Part shown: positions 1 through 9,044 of the stretch, piece after piece | Layout of the letters: each line of letters opens with the position of its first letter | Position numbering within the stretch: position 1 is the first letter of the stretch | NCBI GenBank assembly: GCA_000170815.1 | Contig: ABCO01000004.1 | Location: 62,001 to 126,000 of the forward strand | Length of the DNA stretch: 64,000 bases | DNA from: an unidentified eubacterium SCB49 | GTDB lineage: Bacteria; Bacteroidota; Bacteroidia; Flavobacteriales; Flavobacteriaceae | Reading direction: 5' to 3' | The notes under the pieces: generated by a model | Told to the model about the DNA's origin: nothing | The model's database searches: none | The model's input: only the letters and a program-made list of their open reading frames with translations | Made by a program: the position numbers and the translations under genes

Positions 1-17
1 GCTATTATCAATTTAAG

Positions 18-539
18 ATGTATAAAAATACCTTTCCAAAAAAAAGATATAACATCACACTAGATTTCTTACAAGATGTCATCTCAAAAGATGACAACAT
101 ACTTGATTTGGGTGTTACAAATCCATTCTCTGAAATTTTAAAAAACGAAGGGTATTCAGTTACAAATACAAACGGTGAAGATTTAGACATAGACACCACA
201 GCAGTAAATAACGATAAATTTGATGTCGTTACTGCTTTTGAAATATTTGAACATCTGGTCGCTCCATTTAATGTGTTACAAGACATTAAAGCTAAAAAAA
301 TAGTAGCTTCTGTACCTTTAAAACTATGGTTTGCTGCTGCCTACCAAAATAAAGAAGATGCACGAGATCGTCATTATCACGAATTTGAAGACTGGCAGTT
401 TGATTGGCTTTTAGAAAAAGCAGGTTGGAAGATAAAAAAAAGAATAAAGTTTACAAACCCTGTAAATAAAATAGGCTTCCGCCCTATTCTTAGAAGATTT
501 ACACCTAGATATTACCTTATTTATGCAGAGCGTATATAA
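18..539 (+). CDS. class I SAM-dependent methyltransferase
   Basis: A 173-residue protein with a small Rossmann methyltransferase core. Motif I is at residues 28-34 (ILDLGVT), weaker in glycines than usual, and a FEIFEHL segment at 74-80 matches the post-motif region of class I enzymes, where a methylase acts on a small or glycan substrate. No membrane segment or signal peptide is seen. Its stop codon overlaps by one base the start of the next glycosyltransferase (TAATG), so the two are probably co-translated and act in the same pathway, perhaps lipopolysaccharide or capsule decoration. The substrate cannot be told. The gene starts only 17 bases into the window, so its upstream context is missing. 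Confidence 0.7.
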   Translation: MYKNTFPKKRYNITLDFLQDVISKDDNILDLGVTNPFSEILKNEGYSVTNTNGEDLDIDTTAVNNDKFDVVTAFEIFEHLVAPFNVLQDIKAKKIVASVPLKLWFAAAYQNKEDARDRHYHEFEDWQFDWLLEKAGWKIKKRIKFTNPVNKIGFRPILRRFTPRYYLIYAERI

Positions 540-1387
540 TGAATACCTATATCATCATACCAGCTTATAACGAAGAAAAGCATATTTCAAAAACCTTAGA
601 CTCTTTATTAAACCAAACGGTCAAAGCAACAAAAATAATAGTGGTTGATGACTCTTCTACAGACAACACTACAAGCATCTTAAAGAAATACAGCGCTAAA
701 CACAGTAATATTTCATTTATCACTAAAACTTCAGTTGAGGGTCACGAACCTGGAAGTAAAGTTGTAGAAGCCTTTAATTACGGTTTTGACCAATTAGATT
801 CAAATTTTGATATTATTTGCAAATTTGATGCAGACTTAATTTTTCCGACTAATTACTTAGAAGAAATCATCAGCACATTTACGCAATCAACAACTATTGG
901 TATGGTAGGTGGCTTCTGTTATATTGAAAAAAATGGAGAGTGGGTTTTAGAAAACCTCACCAACAAAGACCACATTAGAGGAGCCTTAAAAGCCTATTCA
1001 AAAGAGTGTTTTAACAAAATAGGAGGCTTAAAAAGTGCTATGGGCTGGGACACTATTGACGAGATAATTGCCAAATTTAATGGATACACTGTCAAAACAA
1101 TAGAGAACTTACACGTAAAACACCTAAAACCCACTGGCAACAAATACGCAAAAAAAGCTGGCTTACGGCAAGGAGAAGCATTTTACCGTATGCGTTATGG
1201 CACATTATTAACTCAGATTGCCGCAATAAAGCTAGCCCTTAAAAAACGACAGTTTAGTTATTATCTTAATTGCCTAAAAGGTTTTAATTTAGCAAAGAAA
1301 AGTGGTGCATCTTTTTTACTTACAGAAGAAGAAGGTGAGTTTTTACGTAACTTGCGAAAAGAAGGGATACGCAATAAGATTTTATAG
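539..1387 (+). CDS. glycosyltransferase family 2
   Basis: A 282-residue GT-A fold enzyme of family 2. The N-terminus carries the nucleotide-binding strand (IIIPAYNEE, residues 5-13), VVDDSSTDNT at 35-44 and the metal-binding DAD at 97-99. It lacks transmembrane segments, so it is probably a cytoplasmic or membrane-peripheral enzyme adding a sugar to a surface glycan. It overlaps the methyltransferase by one base and is followed by a 74-base gap before the phosphatase gene, which has its own candidate promoter. The donor and acceptor sugars cannot be predicted from sequence. Confidence 0.8.
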   Translation: MNTYIIIPAYNEEKHISKTLDSLLNQTVKATKIIVVDDSSTDNTTSILKKYSAKHSNISFITKTSVEGHEPGSKVVEAFNYGFDQLDSNFDIICKFDADLIFPTNYLEEIISTFTQSTTIGMVGGFCYIEKNGEWVLENLTNKDHIRGALKAYSKECFNKIGGLKSAMGWDTIDEIIAKFNGYTVKTIENLHVKHLKPTGNKYAKKAGLRQGEAFYRMRYGTLLTQIAAIKLALKKRQFSYYLNCLKGFNLAKKSGASFLLTEEEGEFLRNLRKEGIRNKIL

Positions 1388-1430
1388 CACCTTATAACCA
1401 TTCATTAACACCTTAATAATACTTATTAAG

Positions 1431-1438
1431 TACTTTTG
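1431..1438 (+). promoter_or_regulatory. candidate Bacteroidota -7 promoter box
   Basis: TACTTTTG fits the TAnnTTTG -7 consensus of Bacteroidota sigma factor promoters and lies 23 bases before the phosphatase start codon. No good TTTG/TTG -33 box is seen at the expected distance, so this is a tentative call. Confidence 0.35.
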
Positions 1439-1461
1439 GTGTTCAACAAAGTCTATTAGTT

Positions 1462-2553
1462 ATGAAAATTAAAATAAAAAATATTTTGCTCGGATGCTGT
1501 CTTGCTGCAAGCGCAATGAGTTACGCTCAAAAAGAAGAAGCACAACCTAAAAACATTATATTATTAATAGGTGATGGAATGGGACTTAGCCAAGTTTCTG
1601 CAGCACAATTTTACGGAGAAAATAAACCTAATTTTGAGCGTTTTAACAATATAGGGCTAATAAAAACCTCTTCGGCACACCAACTTGTTACAGATAGTGC
1701 TGCAGGTGCTACGGCATTTGCTTGTGGTATAAAATCGTATAACGGTGCCATAGGTGTAGATGTGGATAAAAACCCTGTAAGAAACATCGTTGATTATGCC
1801 TCTAATAAAGGGATGGCAACTGGACTAATAAGCACATCATCTATTGTTCATGCTACTCCAGCTTCATTTTTTGCTCACGTAGATTCTCGTAGAAAATATC
1901 CAGAAATTGCTACATATTTACCAACATCAGAAGTAGATTTTGTTGCAGGTGGAGGGTTACAATTTTTTGACCGAAGAGAAGATGGCAAAGACCTTATAAA
2001 AACTCTAAAAGAAAATGGTTTTGAGGTAACAACAGAAAAATTACCTTCAATCACCTCTACAAAAAAACAAGCCATACTTTTAGCTGATGATGCAATGCCT
2101 AAAATGTCGGAGAACCGTGGTGATTTTTTACCAGAGGCTACCGCTCTTGCTTTAGATCATTTATCACAAAACAAAAATGGGTTCTTCTTAATGGTAGAGG
2201 GCTCTCAAATAGATTGGGGAGGTCATAACAATGACGCAGATTACCTTGTGAGCGAATTAATTGACTTTGACAAGACAATTGGTGTCGCATTAGATTATGC
2301 CAAAAAACATAAAAACACACTAGTCATTGTAACCGCAGATCACGAAACTGGTGGTTTTACACTTGCTGCAGAAGGAACAAATTATCATAAAATAAAAATG
2401 GAATTCTCTACAGGTGGCCATAGTGCTACAATGATTCCTGTTTTTGCAAAAGGTCCTGGAGCAGAAAAATTTAGAGGGATATATGAAAACAATGACATTT
2501 TCACTAAAATGGTTTCTTCTTTAAACAAGAAAGAAAAAAATCAACCAAAGTAA
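1462..2553 (+). CDS. alkaline phosphatase (PhoA superfamily)
   Basis: A 363-residue secreted phosphomonoesterase. A signal peptide covers about residues 1-22 (ending SYAQ). The metal and nucleophile sites are clear: GDGM at 37-40 (Asp38), TDSAA at 77-81 with Ser79 as the expected nucleophile, Asp251 and His255 in IDWGGH, Asp293-His294 in TADHETGG and His320 in GGHS. It is shorter than E. coli PhoA but has the whole core. It would release phosphate from organic phosphates in the periplasm or outside the cell. It is followed after 17 bases by the MlaE/MlaF genes, possibly on the same transcript. No Pho box was recognised. The substrate range is unknown. Confidence 0.88.
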   Translation: MKIKIKNILLGCCLAASAMSYAQKEEAQPKNIILLIGDGMGLSQVSAAQFYGENKPNFERFNNIGLIKTSSAHQLVTDSAAGATAFACGIKSYNGAIGVDVDKNPVRNIVDYASNKGMATGLISTSSIVHATPASFFAHVDSRRKYPEIATYLPTSEVDFVAGGGLQFFDRREDGKDLIKTLKENGFEVTTEKLPSITSTKKQAILLADDAMPKMSENRGDFLPEATALALDHLSQNKNGFFLMVEGSQIDWGGHNNDADYLVSELIDFDKTIGVALDYAKKHKNTLVIVTADHETGGFTLAAEGTNYHKIKMEFSTGGHSATMIPVFAKGPGAEKFRGIYENNDIFTKMVSSLNKKEKNQPK

Positions 2554-2570
2554 AGCGATAAAAGTAACGT

Positions 2571-3308
2571 ATGAAATATATAAGAGACATTGGTTCTTAT
2601 TTTTTAATGCTAAAAAAAGTTTTTGGTGGTTTTACCAAAGGCTCTGTATTAAGAGAACTTATATTTAAAGAGATAGACGACCTAGTCATAGGAAGTTTAG
2701 GTATTGTTGCATTTATTTCATTCTTTGTTGGTGGGGTTATTACAATACAAACGGCTCTTAACCTTACAAACCCTCTTATACCAAAATCATTAATTGCATA
2801 TGCCACTAGGCAATCTATCATTTTAGAATTTGCACCTACATTTATGTCCATAATTATGGCCGGAAAAGTAGGTTCTTTCATAACCTCAAGTATCGGATCT
2901 ATGAGAGTTACAGAACAAATTGATGCCCTAGAAGTAATGGGTATTAACTCACTTAACTATCTGGTATTTCCGAAGATCGTTGCCATGATGTTTTACCCAC
3001 TTGTAATCGCCTTAGCTATGTTTTTAGGAATCGTAGGTGGTTACATTGCTGGTGTATATGGAGGTTTTACAAACTCTACAGATTTTGGCATTGGACTTAG
3101 AGATACTTTTGAACCTTTTCACCTAGTCTATGCATTTGTCAAAACATTTATTTTTGCATTTATTATCGCCACAGTACCTTCTTGGCAAGGTTTTTATATG
3201 AAAGGTGGCGCACTTGAAGTAGGAAAAGCAAGTACCAACTCTTTTGTGTGGACTAGTGTATTAATAATACTTGCAAATTATATAGTCACTCAACTCCTTC
3301 TAAGCTAA
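2571..3308 (+). CDS. mlaE: MlaE-family lipid ABC transporter permease
   Basis: A 245-residue inner membrane permease of the MlaE (DUF140) family, which moves phospholipids between inner membrane and periplasmic carriers to keep the outer membrane asymmetric. The family signature EQIDALEVMG is at residues 115-124, and hydrophobic segments near 41-64, 85-105, 134-160, 188-202 and 226-244 fit the usual five helices. The last base overlaps the start codon of the ATPase gene, so permease and ATPase are translationally coupled. The partner MlaD-type substrate-binding protein is not adjacent in this window. The gene symbol rests on family, not on proven function here. Confidence 0.85.
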   Translation: MKYIRDIGSYFLMLKKVFGGFTKGSVLRELIFKEIDDLVIGSLGIVAFISFFVGGVITIQTALNLTNPLIPKSLIAYATRQSIILEFAPTFMSIIMAGKVGSFITSSIGSMRVTEQIDALEVMGINSLNYLVFPKIVAMMFYPLVIALAMFLGIVGGYIAGVYGGFTNSTDFGIGLRDTFEPFHLVYAFVKTFIFAFIIATVPSWQGFYMKGGALEVGKASTNSFVWTSVLIILANYIVTQLLLS

Positions 3309-4072
3309 TGATTACAGTAGAAAACGTTAAAAAAAGCTTTGGTGATCAACAGATTTTGAAAGGAATCTCGACCACCTTCGAAAAAGGAAAAACCAATCTT
3401 ATTATTGGTCAAAGTGGTAGTGGTAAAAGTGTGATGCTAAAATGCTTACTCGGTTTATTTCAACCCGAAGAAGGTCGCATTTACTATGAAGATAAAGCCA
3501 TTCAGGATATGAATGACGATCAACAACGAGATCTGCGAGAAGAAATAGGAATGTTATTTCAAGGTGGTGCCCTATTTGACTCTATGACTATAGAAGAAAA
3601 TGTGATGTTCCCGCTTAGAATGTTTACAAAACAATCTAAAGCAGAAATGTTAGAACGAGTTAATGACGTATTAGATCGTGTAAACCTTAAAGGTGAAAAC
3701 AAAAAATTTCCTGCAGAGATTTCTGGAGGAATGCAAAAACGTGTTTCTATTGCACGAGCTATAGTAAACAGACCTAAATACTTATTTTGCGACGAACCTA
3801 ACTCTGGTCTTGATCCAAAAACAGCAACCGTAATTGACAAACTAATTCAAGAAATTACCCACGAGTTTAATATCACAACTGTAGTGGTCACACACGACAT
3901 GAACTCAGTGATGGAAATAGGAGAACATATTAATTTTTTAAAAAATGGTCTTTTAGTTTGGAAAGGTAATAATGATGATATTTTTAAAACTGACAACAAG
4001 GATGTAACAGATTTTGTTTATTCTTCAGATTTATTTAGAAAAATAAGAGAAGTACAACTTAAATCTAAATAA
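3308..4072 (+). CDS. mlaF: MlaF-family ABC transporter ATP-binding protein
   Basis: A 254-residue ATPase that pairs with the upstream permease. Walker A is at 34-41 (GQSGSGKS), the ABC signature at 138-146 (ISGGMQKRV), Walker B and catalytic Glu at 157-164 (LFCDEP) and the switch His at 196 (VTHD). The methionine after the signature glycines is typical of the MlaF type. It would couple ATP hydrolysis to phospholipid transport at the inner membrane. It starts inside the stop codon of the permease (TAATG) and ends 66 bases before the FG-GAP gene. Confidence 0.88.
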   Translation: MITVENVKKSFGDQQILKGISTTFEKGKTNLIIGQSGSGKSVMLKCLLGLFQPEEGRIYYEDKAIQDMNDDQQRDLREEIGMLFQGGALFDSMTIEENVMFPLRMFTKQSKAEMLERVNDVLDRVNLKGENKKFPAEISGGMQKRVSIARAIVNRPKYLFCDEPNSGLDPKTATVIDKLIQEITHEFNITTVVVTHDMNSVMEIGEHINFLKNGLLVWKGNNDDIFKTDNKDVTDFVYSSDLFRKIREVQLKSK

Positions 4073-4138
4073 AAAACAAGCTAAACTTTTAGATATCAAC
4101 TTATTTACTTTAAATTTAAACTCATTAAATAAGTTAAA

Positions 4139-5758
4139 ATGACAAAAACGATACTTCTTGTTGCTGCAATATTTTCTTCAGCAACTTTATTAGCTCAGGT
4201 TTCTTTTACAAACCAGAGCTCGATGATAGGAGATTTCCCTGAATCTTCTGAAATAGCTGTTGATATAAATGAAGATGGTCTTGATGACTATGTTAGAATT
4301 TCAAGCGTAGGTGTAGGTATTGATTACCAACAAGCTGATGGAACCTTTAATTCAGTCATGAGATCTATGACTATCCAAAACCCTCCAGACTGGAGTGTTG
4401 CAGCTGGAGATTTAAATAAAGATGGTTTCTTGGATTTTGTATTAGGTAACGCATCTAGAGTCTCATTTTTATACTCTAGCTCAGACGGAACATCATTTAT
4501 AGAAGACACCTCTCATACAGCTTACATCTTCTCACAAAGATCTACAATGGCAGATATTGACCTAGATGGTAATATAGATTCTTTTGTATGTCATGATGTA
4601 GATTTAAGCCACCCTTACAGAAATGATGGTTTTGGTAACATGACAGAAGATCAAAGTTTAATAGAGACCATTAATCTTCCTGGTAATTATGCCGCACTAT
4701 GGGTAGATTATGATAATGATGGTGACCAAGACATGTATTTAACAAAGTGTCGTGGCGGTTCATCACCTGGAGATGTAGAAAGAGACAACGCCATGTACAC
4801 AAATAATGGCGATGGTACTTTTACAGAAAACGCACTGGACATTGGTATGCGTGACAACGCTCAATCTTGGTCTACGGTTTTTGAAGACTTTGACAATGAT
4901 GGTGATTTTGACGCCTTTATAGTAAACCACGATTTCCAAAATAGATTTATGATAAATGATGGTACTGGAAACTTTACAGATATTATTGAAACTACTGGAA
5001 TTAACCCAACAGATTTAGGAGCCTGGGAAAACCAAGCAGGAGATTTTAATAATGATGGGTATGTTGATATTTTTTCTGAAATGTCTAAAGAATTATACAT
5101 TAACAATGGAGATTTAACATTTACAGGACAGGACTTACCTTTTGACGAAGGTGCTATAGGAGACTTAAATAATGATGGATATTTAGACGTAGTAAATGAC
5201 GGAAACCTATACATAAATGATGGCGGAACTAACAATTATATTAAATTCACTTTACAAGGTGTAGAGAGTAATATAAACGGTATAGGAGCAAGAATTGTCA
5301 TTACAAGTAATCTAGGAACTCAAATGAGAGAGGTAAGATCTGGAGAAGGCTTTAGCCATATGAATTCTTTAACAGCTCATTTTGGTCTTGGTACTGATGA
5401 AGCTGTAGAATCTGTATTTGTTCATTGGCCTAATGGACTTAGTGAAGAAATAGAGGATCTAGATATTAATACTACACATTTAATTTTAGAAGGTGAAGGG
5501 GTTGTATTAGGCAATACTGTTTTTGAAAGAGAAGGAATCACGTTATTTCCTAATCCAACAGCAGCGTTACTTAACTTCTCACTAGAAGGGCTAGAAAACA
5601 CTCCTGTAACCGTTACAGACGTTAATGGAAGGGTAGTGATTAACACTAACATCTCTCAAAACAAAGACATTAATGTAGCTTCATTAAACGCAGGAACCTA
5701 TTTTGTACAATTAGAAGTAGAAAACAAAGCTGTAAGCTACAAGTTTGTTAAAAAATAA
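4139..5758 (+). CDS. secreted FG-GAP/ASPIC-UnbV repeat protein with T9SS sorting domain
   Basis: A 539-residue CRTAC1-like protein. After a signal peptide (about residues 1-19, ending LLAQ) come calcium-loop VCBS/FG-GAP repeats, visible as repeated acidic loops such as DINEDGLDD, DLNKDGFLD, DYDNDGDQD and DFNNDGYVD. An ASPIC/UnbV-type segment lies near 363-455 and the C-terminal ~70 residues form a type A T9SS sorting domain (FPNPTA start, YFVQLEVE and a basic KFVKK end). It is therefore expected to be exported by the PorU/PorV/SprA machinery whose genes also lie in this window, and attached to the cell surface or released. A beta-propeller adhesion or ligand-binding role is inferred; no enzyme site is seen. 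Confidence 0.85.
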   Translation: MTKTILLVAAIFSSATLLAQVSFTNQSSMIGDFPESSEIAVDINEDGLDDYVRISSVGVGIDYQQADGTFNSVMRSMTIQNPPDWSVAAGDLNKDGFLDFVLGNASRVSFLYSSSDGTSFIEDTSHTAYIFSQRSTMADIDLDGNIDSFVCHDVDLSHPYRNDGFGNMTEDQSLIETINLPGNYAALWVDYDNDGDQDMYLTKCRGGSSPGDVERDNAMYTNNGDGTFTENALDIGMRDNAQSWSTVFEDFDNDGDFDAFIVNHDFQNRFMINDGTGNFTDIIETTGINPTDLGAWENQAGDFNNDGYVDIFSEMSKELYINNGDLTFTGQDLPFDEGAIGDLNNDGYLDVVNDGNLYINDGGTNNYIKFTLQGVESNINGIGARIVITSNLGTQMREVRSGEGFSHMNSLTAHFGLGTDEAVESVFVHWPNGLSEEIEDLDINTTHLILEGEGVVLGNTVFEREGITLFPNPTAALLNFSLEGLENTPVTVTDVNGRVVINTNISQNKDINVASLNAGTYFVQLEVENKAVSYKFVKK

Positions 5759-5782
5759 GAGATCATAATACTTTATTCTAAT

Positions 5783-5812
5783 AAAAAAAGGTGCTCATTG
5801 AGCACCTTTTTT
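5783..5812 (+). terminator. bidirectional intrinsic terminator
   Basis: GGTGCT and AGCACC arms (with flanking A and T runs extending the stem) form a hairpin with a CATTG loop, followed by a T run; an A run precedes it, so it can work on both strands. It sits 25 bases after the FG-GAP gene and between convergent genes. Confidence 0.85.
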
Positions 5813-5908
5813 ATTTAATATTTTCAGGGTAAAAGTGTTTTAAAAGAATATCTTAACTATGATGAATCACTAATATTTGGACGAACAAAAGTCTATTATT
5901 GGAGCGCT

Positions 5909-6304
5909 TTATTCTATTTTAATAGTAACATCAATAAATTCGTTATCATTTTTTTTGAATTTAAATTGATAATCACCTGCTACATTAGAATTAAAAACAT
6001 AATCTACTTCAAATGTTTCAATCGCTTGCGTACACATCATGCATTCTTCATATTTTGCAATTACAGTAACTTCTTTGGTGCGATTATCAATATCAACTTC
6101 TTTAAAAGAGTCAAAAAAGCCACATCCATTAATCACTCGATAAGCAATTTTAAAAATAATATCTTCATTAACACCACCTGCTTTAGGTGCATCTATATTT
6201 GCAATACTCGCTTCTCTGTACGTTATGCAAGTATCTTCTTCGTCTTTTTTATCACAACCAAAAAGTAAGATTGCCAATATAATTGCTAAAAAATAATTTT
6301 TCAT
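5909..6304 (-). CDS. predicted lipoprotein of unknown function
   Basis: A 131-residue protein not recognised as any named family. The N-terminus is a lipoprotein signal with lipobox LFGC (Cys17) followed by a charged stretch (DKKDEED), consistent with a surface or outer membrane lipoprotein in Bacteroidota. Further cysteines at a CGFF segment and a CMMC pair in the middle could form a disulphide or bind metal. The C-terminal half looks beta-rich (DYQFKFKKNDNEF). It stands alone between a shared terminator and a 220-base gap that contains a 16-base palindrome. No function is claimed. Confidence 0.7.
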   Translation of the reverse strand: MKNYFLAIILAILLFGCDKKDEEDTCITYREASIANIDAPKAGGVNEDIIFKIAYRVINGCGFFDSFKEVDIDNRTKEVTVIAKYEECMMCTQAIETFEVDYVFNSNVAGDYQFKFKKNDNEFIDVTIKIE

Positions 6305-6359
6305 ATAACTATTTTTATTAATTTAATTACTCGTTTTACACCCCGCTACACTTATTAGA

Positions 6360-6375
6360 ATGATTAGTTAATCAT
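6360..6375. repeat. 16-base palindrome upstream of the lipoprotein gene
   Basis: ATGATTA-GT-TAATCAT is a perfect 7-base inverted repeat with a 2-base centre, 56 bases before the start codon of the minus-strand lipoprotein gene. The geometry fits a dimeric repressor or activator site, but no regulator is known for it. Confidence 0.4.
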
Positions 6376-6524
6376 CCCTTTTCAATAGTAATTGAACTTT
6401 ATAAAAATTTAGACCTAGAAAAAATTATGGCAAATTTCATTAAGCATGAAGTATTTGTAAACGTAAATTAATTCACTATATATTGATTTTAATATGGGAA
6501 AATGCAACAAACAAACTCCTAAAT

Positions 6525-7949
6525 CTATTCTACCTTTAGAGTATCTAGCTTTAGTCTTACTTTAAGCAAAGAAGCAATTCGTTTATTATTAGCTATTCTA
6601 TCCTTATTTTTAACGGTATTAGCCCAATTAAGTGTAAAGACCGGCAGTGTATCAATAACTTTAAAGTTATTTTGTATGCGTCTAGAATAACCCACAGTCT
6701 CTACATCTGCGTAAATTGCTTTAATTTCTTCACTTACTTCAACAAAAGGGATATCTTCTATCTCTAGTGTTAATTTTGCCACTTCGTTTTCTAAAAAAGT
6801 AATACGCTCTGCTTTATCACTCAATTTTTGCTCATTATTAATATATAGTTCACTTAAAATATCTGCTTTAAGCATTCCAGAAATTTGTTCTTTCAGCTCA
6901 CCCGTGTTGTCTGCGCCTTGATATATACGTAAGTCAACTTCATTAATAGTTTCTGTGTCTTTAATTTTTTCAACCCATCTATCAATAACACTTTGTGGCA
7001 CAGGCTTACCTATTAGGTACACTTCTAGATCTTTTGATTCATAATCTTGTGTAGTCTTTACAATCTCTGCGCCTTCATAATTCAATTCTGTTTTGACAAA
7101 ATCATTTACCTTATTTGTAAAAACTTGCTTTTCTAACAGTTGAACAAACAAATAAATACTTGGTACAATCACAACTAATGCAACTAAAGACACAAGTCTA
7201 GTAATCATTTTTCTTCTTTTAGTATTTGCATAACGCACCATCGGGAAACGCAATACTTTTGCCACAATAAAAGTAGCGAGTGCTATAAAAACAGCATTAA
7301 TAGAAAACAAATACATTGCACCACCAGCGTAACTAAGGTTTCCTATGGCAAGACCATAACCTACTGTACATAAAGGTGGCATTAAAGCTGTTGCAATCGC
7401 TACACCTAGTATAACACTTGCAATGGTTCCGCTTTTAGTTTTTGCAACGATAAGTCCTAAACCACCAAAAATAGCTACTAAAACATCTAATATATTTGGA
7501 GCAGTACGAGCGACTAACTCTGCAGTTTCTTCTGTTAAAGGAGATAACCAAAAATATAAAGTTGCAGTTAGTACACTTAAAATAACCATGACACCCAGAT
7601 TGGTAAACGAGCGTTTCATGGTATCGATATCATTAATCGCCAATGACAACCCTATTCCAACAATAGGACCCATTAAAGGCGAAATAAGCATCGCCCCTAT
7701 TACTACTGCTGTACTAGACACATTTAAACCAATAGAGGCTATGAAAATAGAAAATATAAGTATCCAAGCTGTATGTCCCTTAAAAGAAATGTCTTTTTTT
7801 ACAGCAGCAATCGTAGCATCACGATCTGTATCTGATTGTATATCAAAAAGTTCTACAAAAAACTGTTTAATAGACTCCCAAGCATTTAATTTTATATGCT
7901 CAAATTCATCTCCATTAGGAGTAACCTTAATATCGTTATGTTCTTCCAT
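6525..7949 (-). CDS. DUF389 / TIGR00341-type membrane protein
   Basis: A 474-residue polytopic membrane protein. The first two thirds hold hydrophobic helices with the conserved DUF389 core (GAMLISPLMGPIVGIG and a later VATALMPPLC-like segment rich in Gly and Pro). A C-terminal soluble part follows, with a probable coiled coil (residues about 365-400, repeated Glu/Lys heptads). DUF389 proteins have no firmly assigned function. It is the last gene of a tight minus-strand run after the SDR, SprT-like and guanylyltransferase genes, with a 6-base gap to the latter, so it is probably co-transcribed with them. Confidence 0.8.
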   Translation of the reverse strand: MEEHNDIKVTPNGDEFEHIKLNAWESIKQFFVELFDIQSDTDRDATIAAVKKDISFKGHTAWILIFSIFIASIGLNVSSTAVVIGAMLISPLMGPIVGIGLSLAINDIDTMKRSFTNLGVMVILSVLTATLYFWLSPLTEETAELVARTAPNILDVLVAIFGGLGLIVAKTKSGTIASVILGVAIATALMPPLCTVGYGLAIGNLSYAGGAMYLFSINAVFIALATFIVAKVLRFPMVRYANTKRRKMITRLVSLVALVVIVPSIYLFVQLLEKQVFTNKVNDFVKTELNYEGAEIVKTTQDYESKDLEVYLIGKPVPQSVIDRWVEKIKDTETINEVDLRIYQGADNTGELKEQISGMLKADILSELYINNEQKLSDKAERITFLENEVAKLTLEIEDIPFVEVSEEIKAIYADVETVGYSRRIQNNFKVIDTLPVFTLNWANTVKNKDRIANNKRIASLLKVRLKLDTLKVE

Positions 7950-7955
7950 TATCCT

Positions 7956-9041
7956 CTAGGTATATTTCTCACCAAATTTGTCTTTAAGCTCAGCCAATAA
8001 TTGTTTAATCTCTTGCTCTTTTTTCTTCGGAAATATTAATAAACTTTCTTCTTTATCTACTACAATATAATCTTTTAAACCATCGACTACAACAAGCTTT
8101 TCTTTGTCTGTCAGAATCATATTACCCGTTGCCTCTCTTAAATGCGGTACTGCTCTCACTACAGCGTTTTCACTTTCACTTGTCGTTATCTTATCATGAA
8201 GCGACCCCCAAGTTCCTAAGTCATTCCAATCAAAATTAGCTTTTATCACAAAAACTAACTCAGATTTTTCTAAAATCCCAAAGTCAATGGAAATATTCGT
8301 TGCATTTCCATAATTTTCAGAAACAAACACCGCTTCATTTTCTGTATTAAATTGAGCTATCCCTTTATTAAAAAGCTCTAGCATTTCTGGCAAATAGGCT
8401 TCAAAGGCATTTATTATTCCCGAAACACTCCATGAAAAAATACCTGCATTCCATAAAAAATTACCCTGAGCAATAAACTCTTTTGCGGTTTCATAATCTG
8501 GTTTTTCTCTAAACTGAGTTACTTTATGCAATCCTGTCTCCGAAGAAACAACTGCACCTTCTTCTATATATCCATAGCCCGTATTAGGAAAAGTAGGATT
8601 AATACCCAAAGTAACCAACTTACCTGTATCTCCTATCGCTTTAAAACTTGTAAGTACATCGTTTGCAAAAGAAACCTCATCTTCTATCCAGTGATCACTA
8701 GGTGCAACAAGCATTTTTGCTTCAGGATTCCATTTAGCTATTTTTAAAGCTGCCAATAAAATACATGGCGCTGTATTACGCATTACAGGCTCTAAAACCA
8801 GTTGCTTTTCTGTTAATGAAGGTAATTGTTCGAGCACAAGGTCTTTATACCTATCGTTTGTCAATATTAAAATATTCTCATCTGGAATAAATTGTGCAAT
8901 TCTAGAAAAGGTTTGCTGTAATAAAGACTTTCCCGTCCCTAACATATCTATAAACTGCTTAGGGAAATCTGTCGTACTCATAGGCCAGAATCTAGAACCG
9001 ATTCCGCCCGCCATTATTACTGCATAATTATTTGTATCCAT
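7956..9041 (-). CDS. manC: mannose-1-phosphate guanylyltransferase
   Basis: A 361-residue nucleotidyltransferase making GDP-mannose from mannose 1-phosphate and GTP. The pyrophosphorylase signature is at residues 11-28 (AGGIGSRFWP ending in PKQ). A second landmark is the VAPSDHWI segment near 116-123, and FREKPDYETA carries the usual sugar-phosphate region. The length matches the single-domain bacterial enzyme; no fused isomerase domain is present. GDP-mannose feeds surface glycan and glycoprotein synthesis. The gene follows the SprT-like gene by 3 bases. The symbol manC is by family. Confidence 0.9.
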   Translation of the reverse strand: MDTNNYAVIMAGGIGSRFWPMSTTDFPKQFIDMLGTGKSLLQQTFSRIAQFIPDENILILTNDRYKDLVLEQLPSLTEKQLVLEPVMRNTAPCILLAALKIAKWNPEAKMLVAPSDHWIEDEVSFANDVLTSFKAIGDTGKLVTLGINPTFPNTGYGYIEEGAVVSSETGLHKVTQFREKPDYETAKEFIAQGNFLWNAGIFSWSVSGIINAFEAYLPEMLELFNKGIAQFNTENEAVFVSENYGNATNISIDFGILEKSELVFVIKANFDWNDLGTWGSLHDKITTSESENAVVRAVPHLREATGNMILTDKEKLVVVDGLKDYIVVDKEESLLIFPKKKEQEIKQLLAELKDKFGEKYT

Positions 9042-9044
9042 TCT

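Noticed and set aside
5966..6268. Plus-strand frame of about 100 codons opposite the lipoprotein gene at 5909
   Set aside because: The minus-strand frame has a clear lipoprotein signal. The plus frame is rich in Ile, Asn and Phe as expected for antisense reading.
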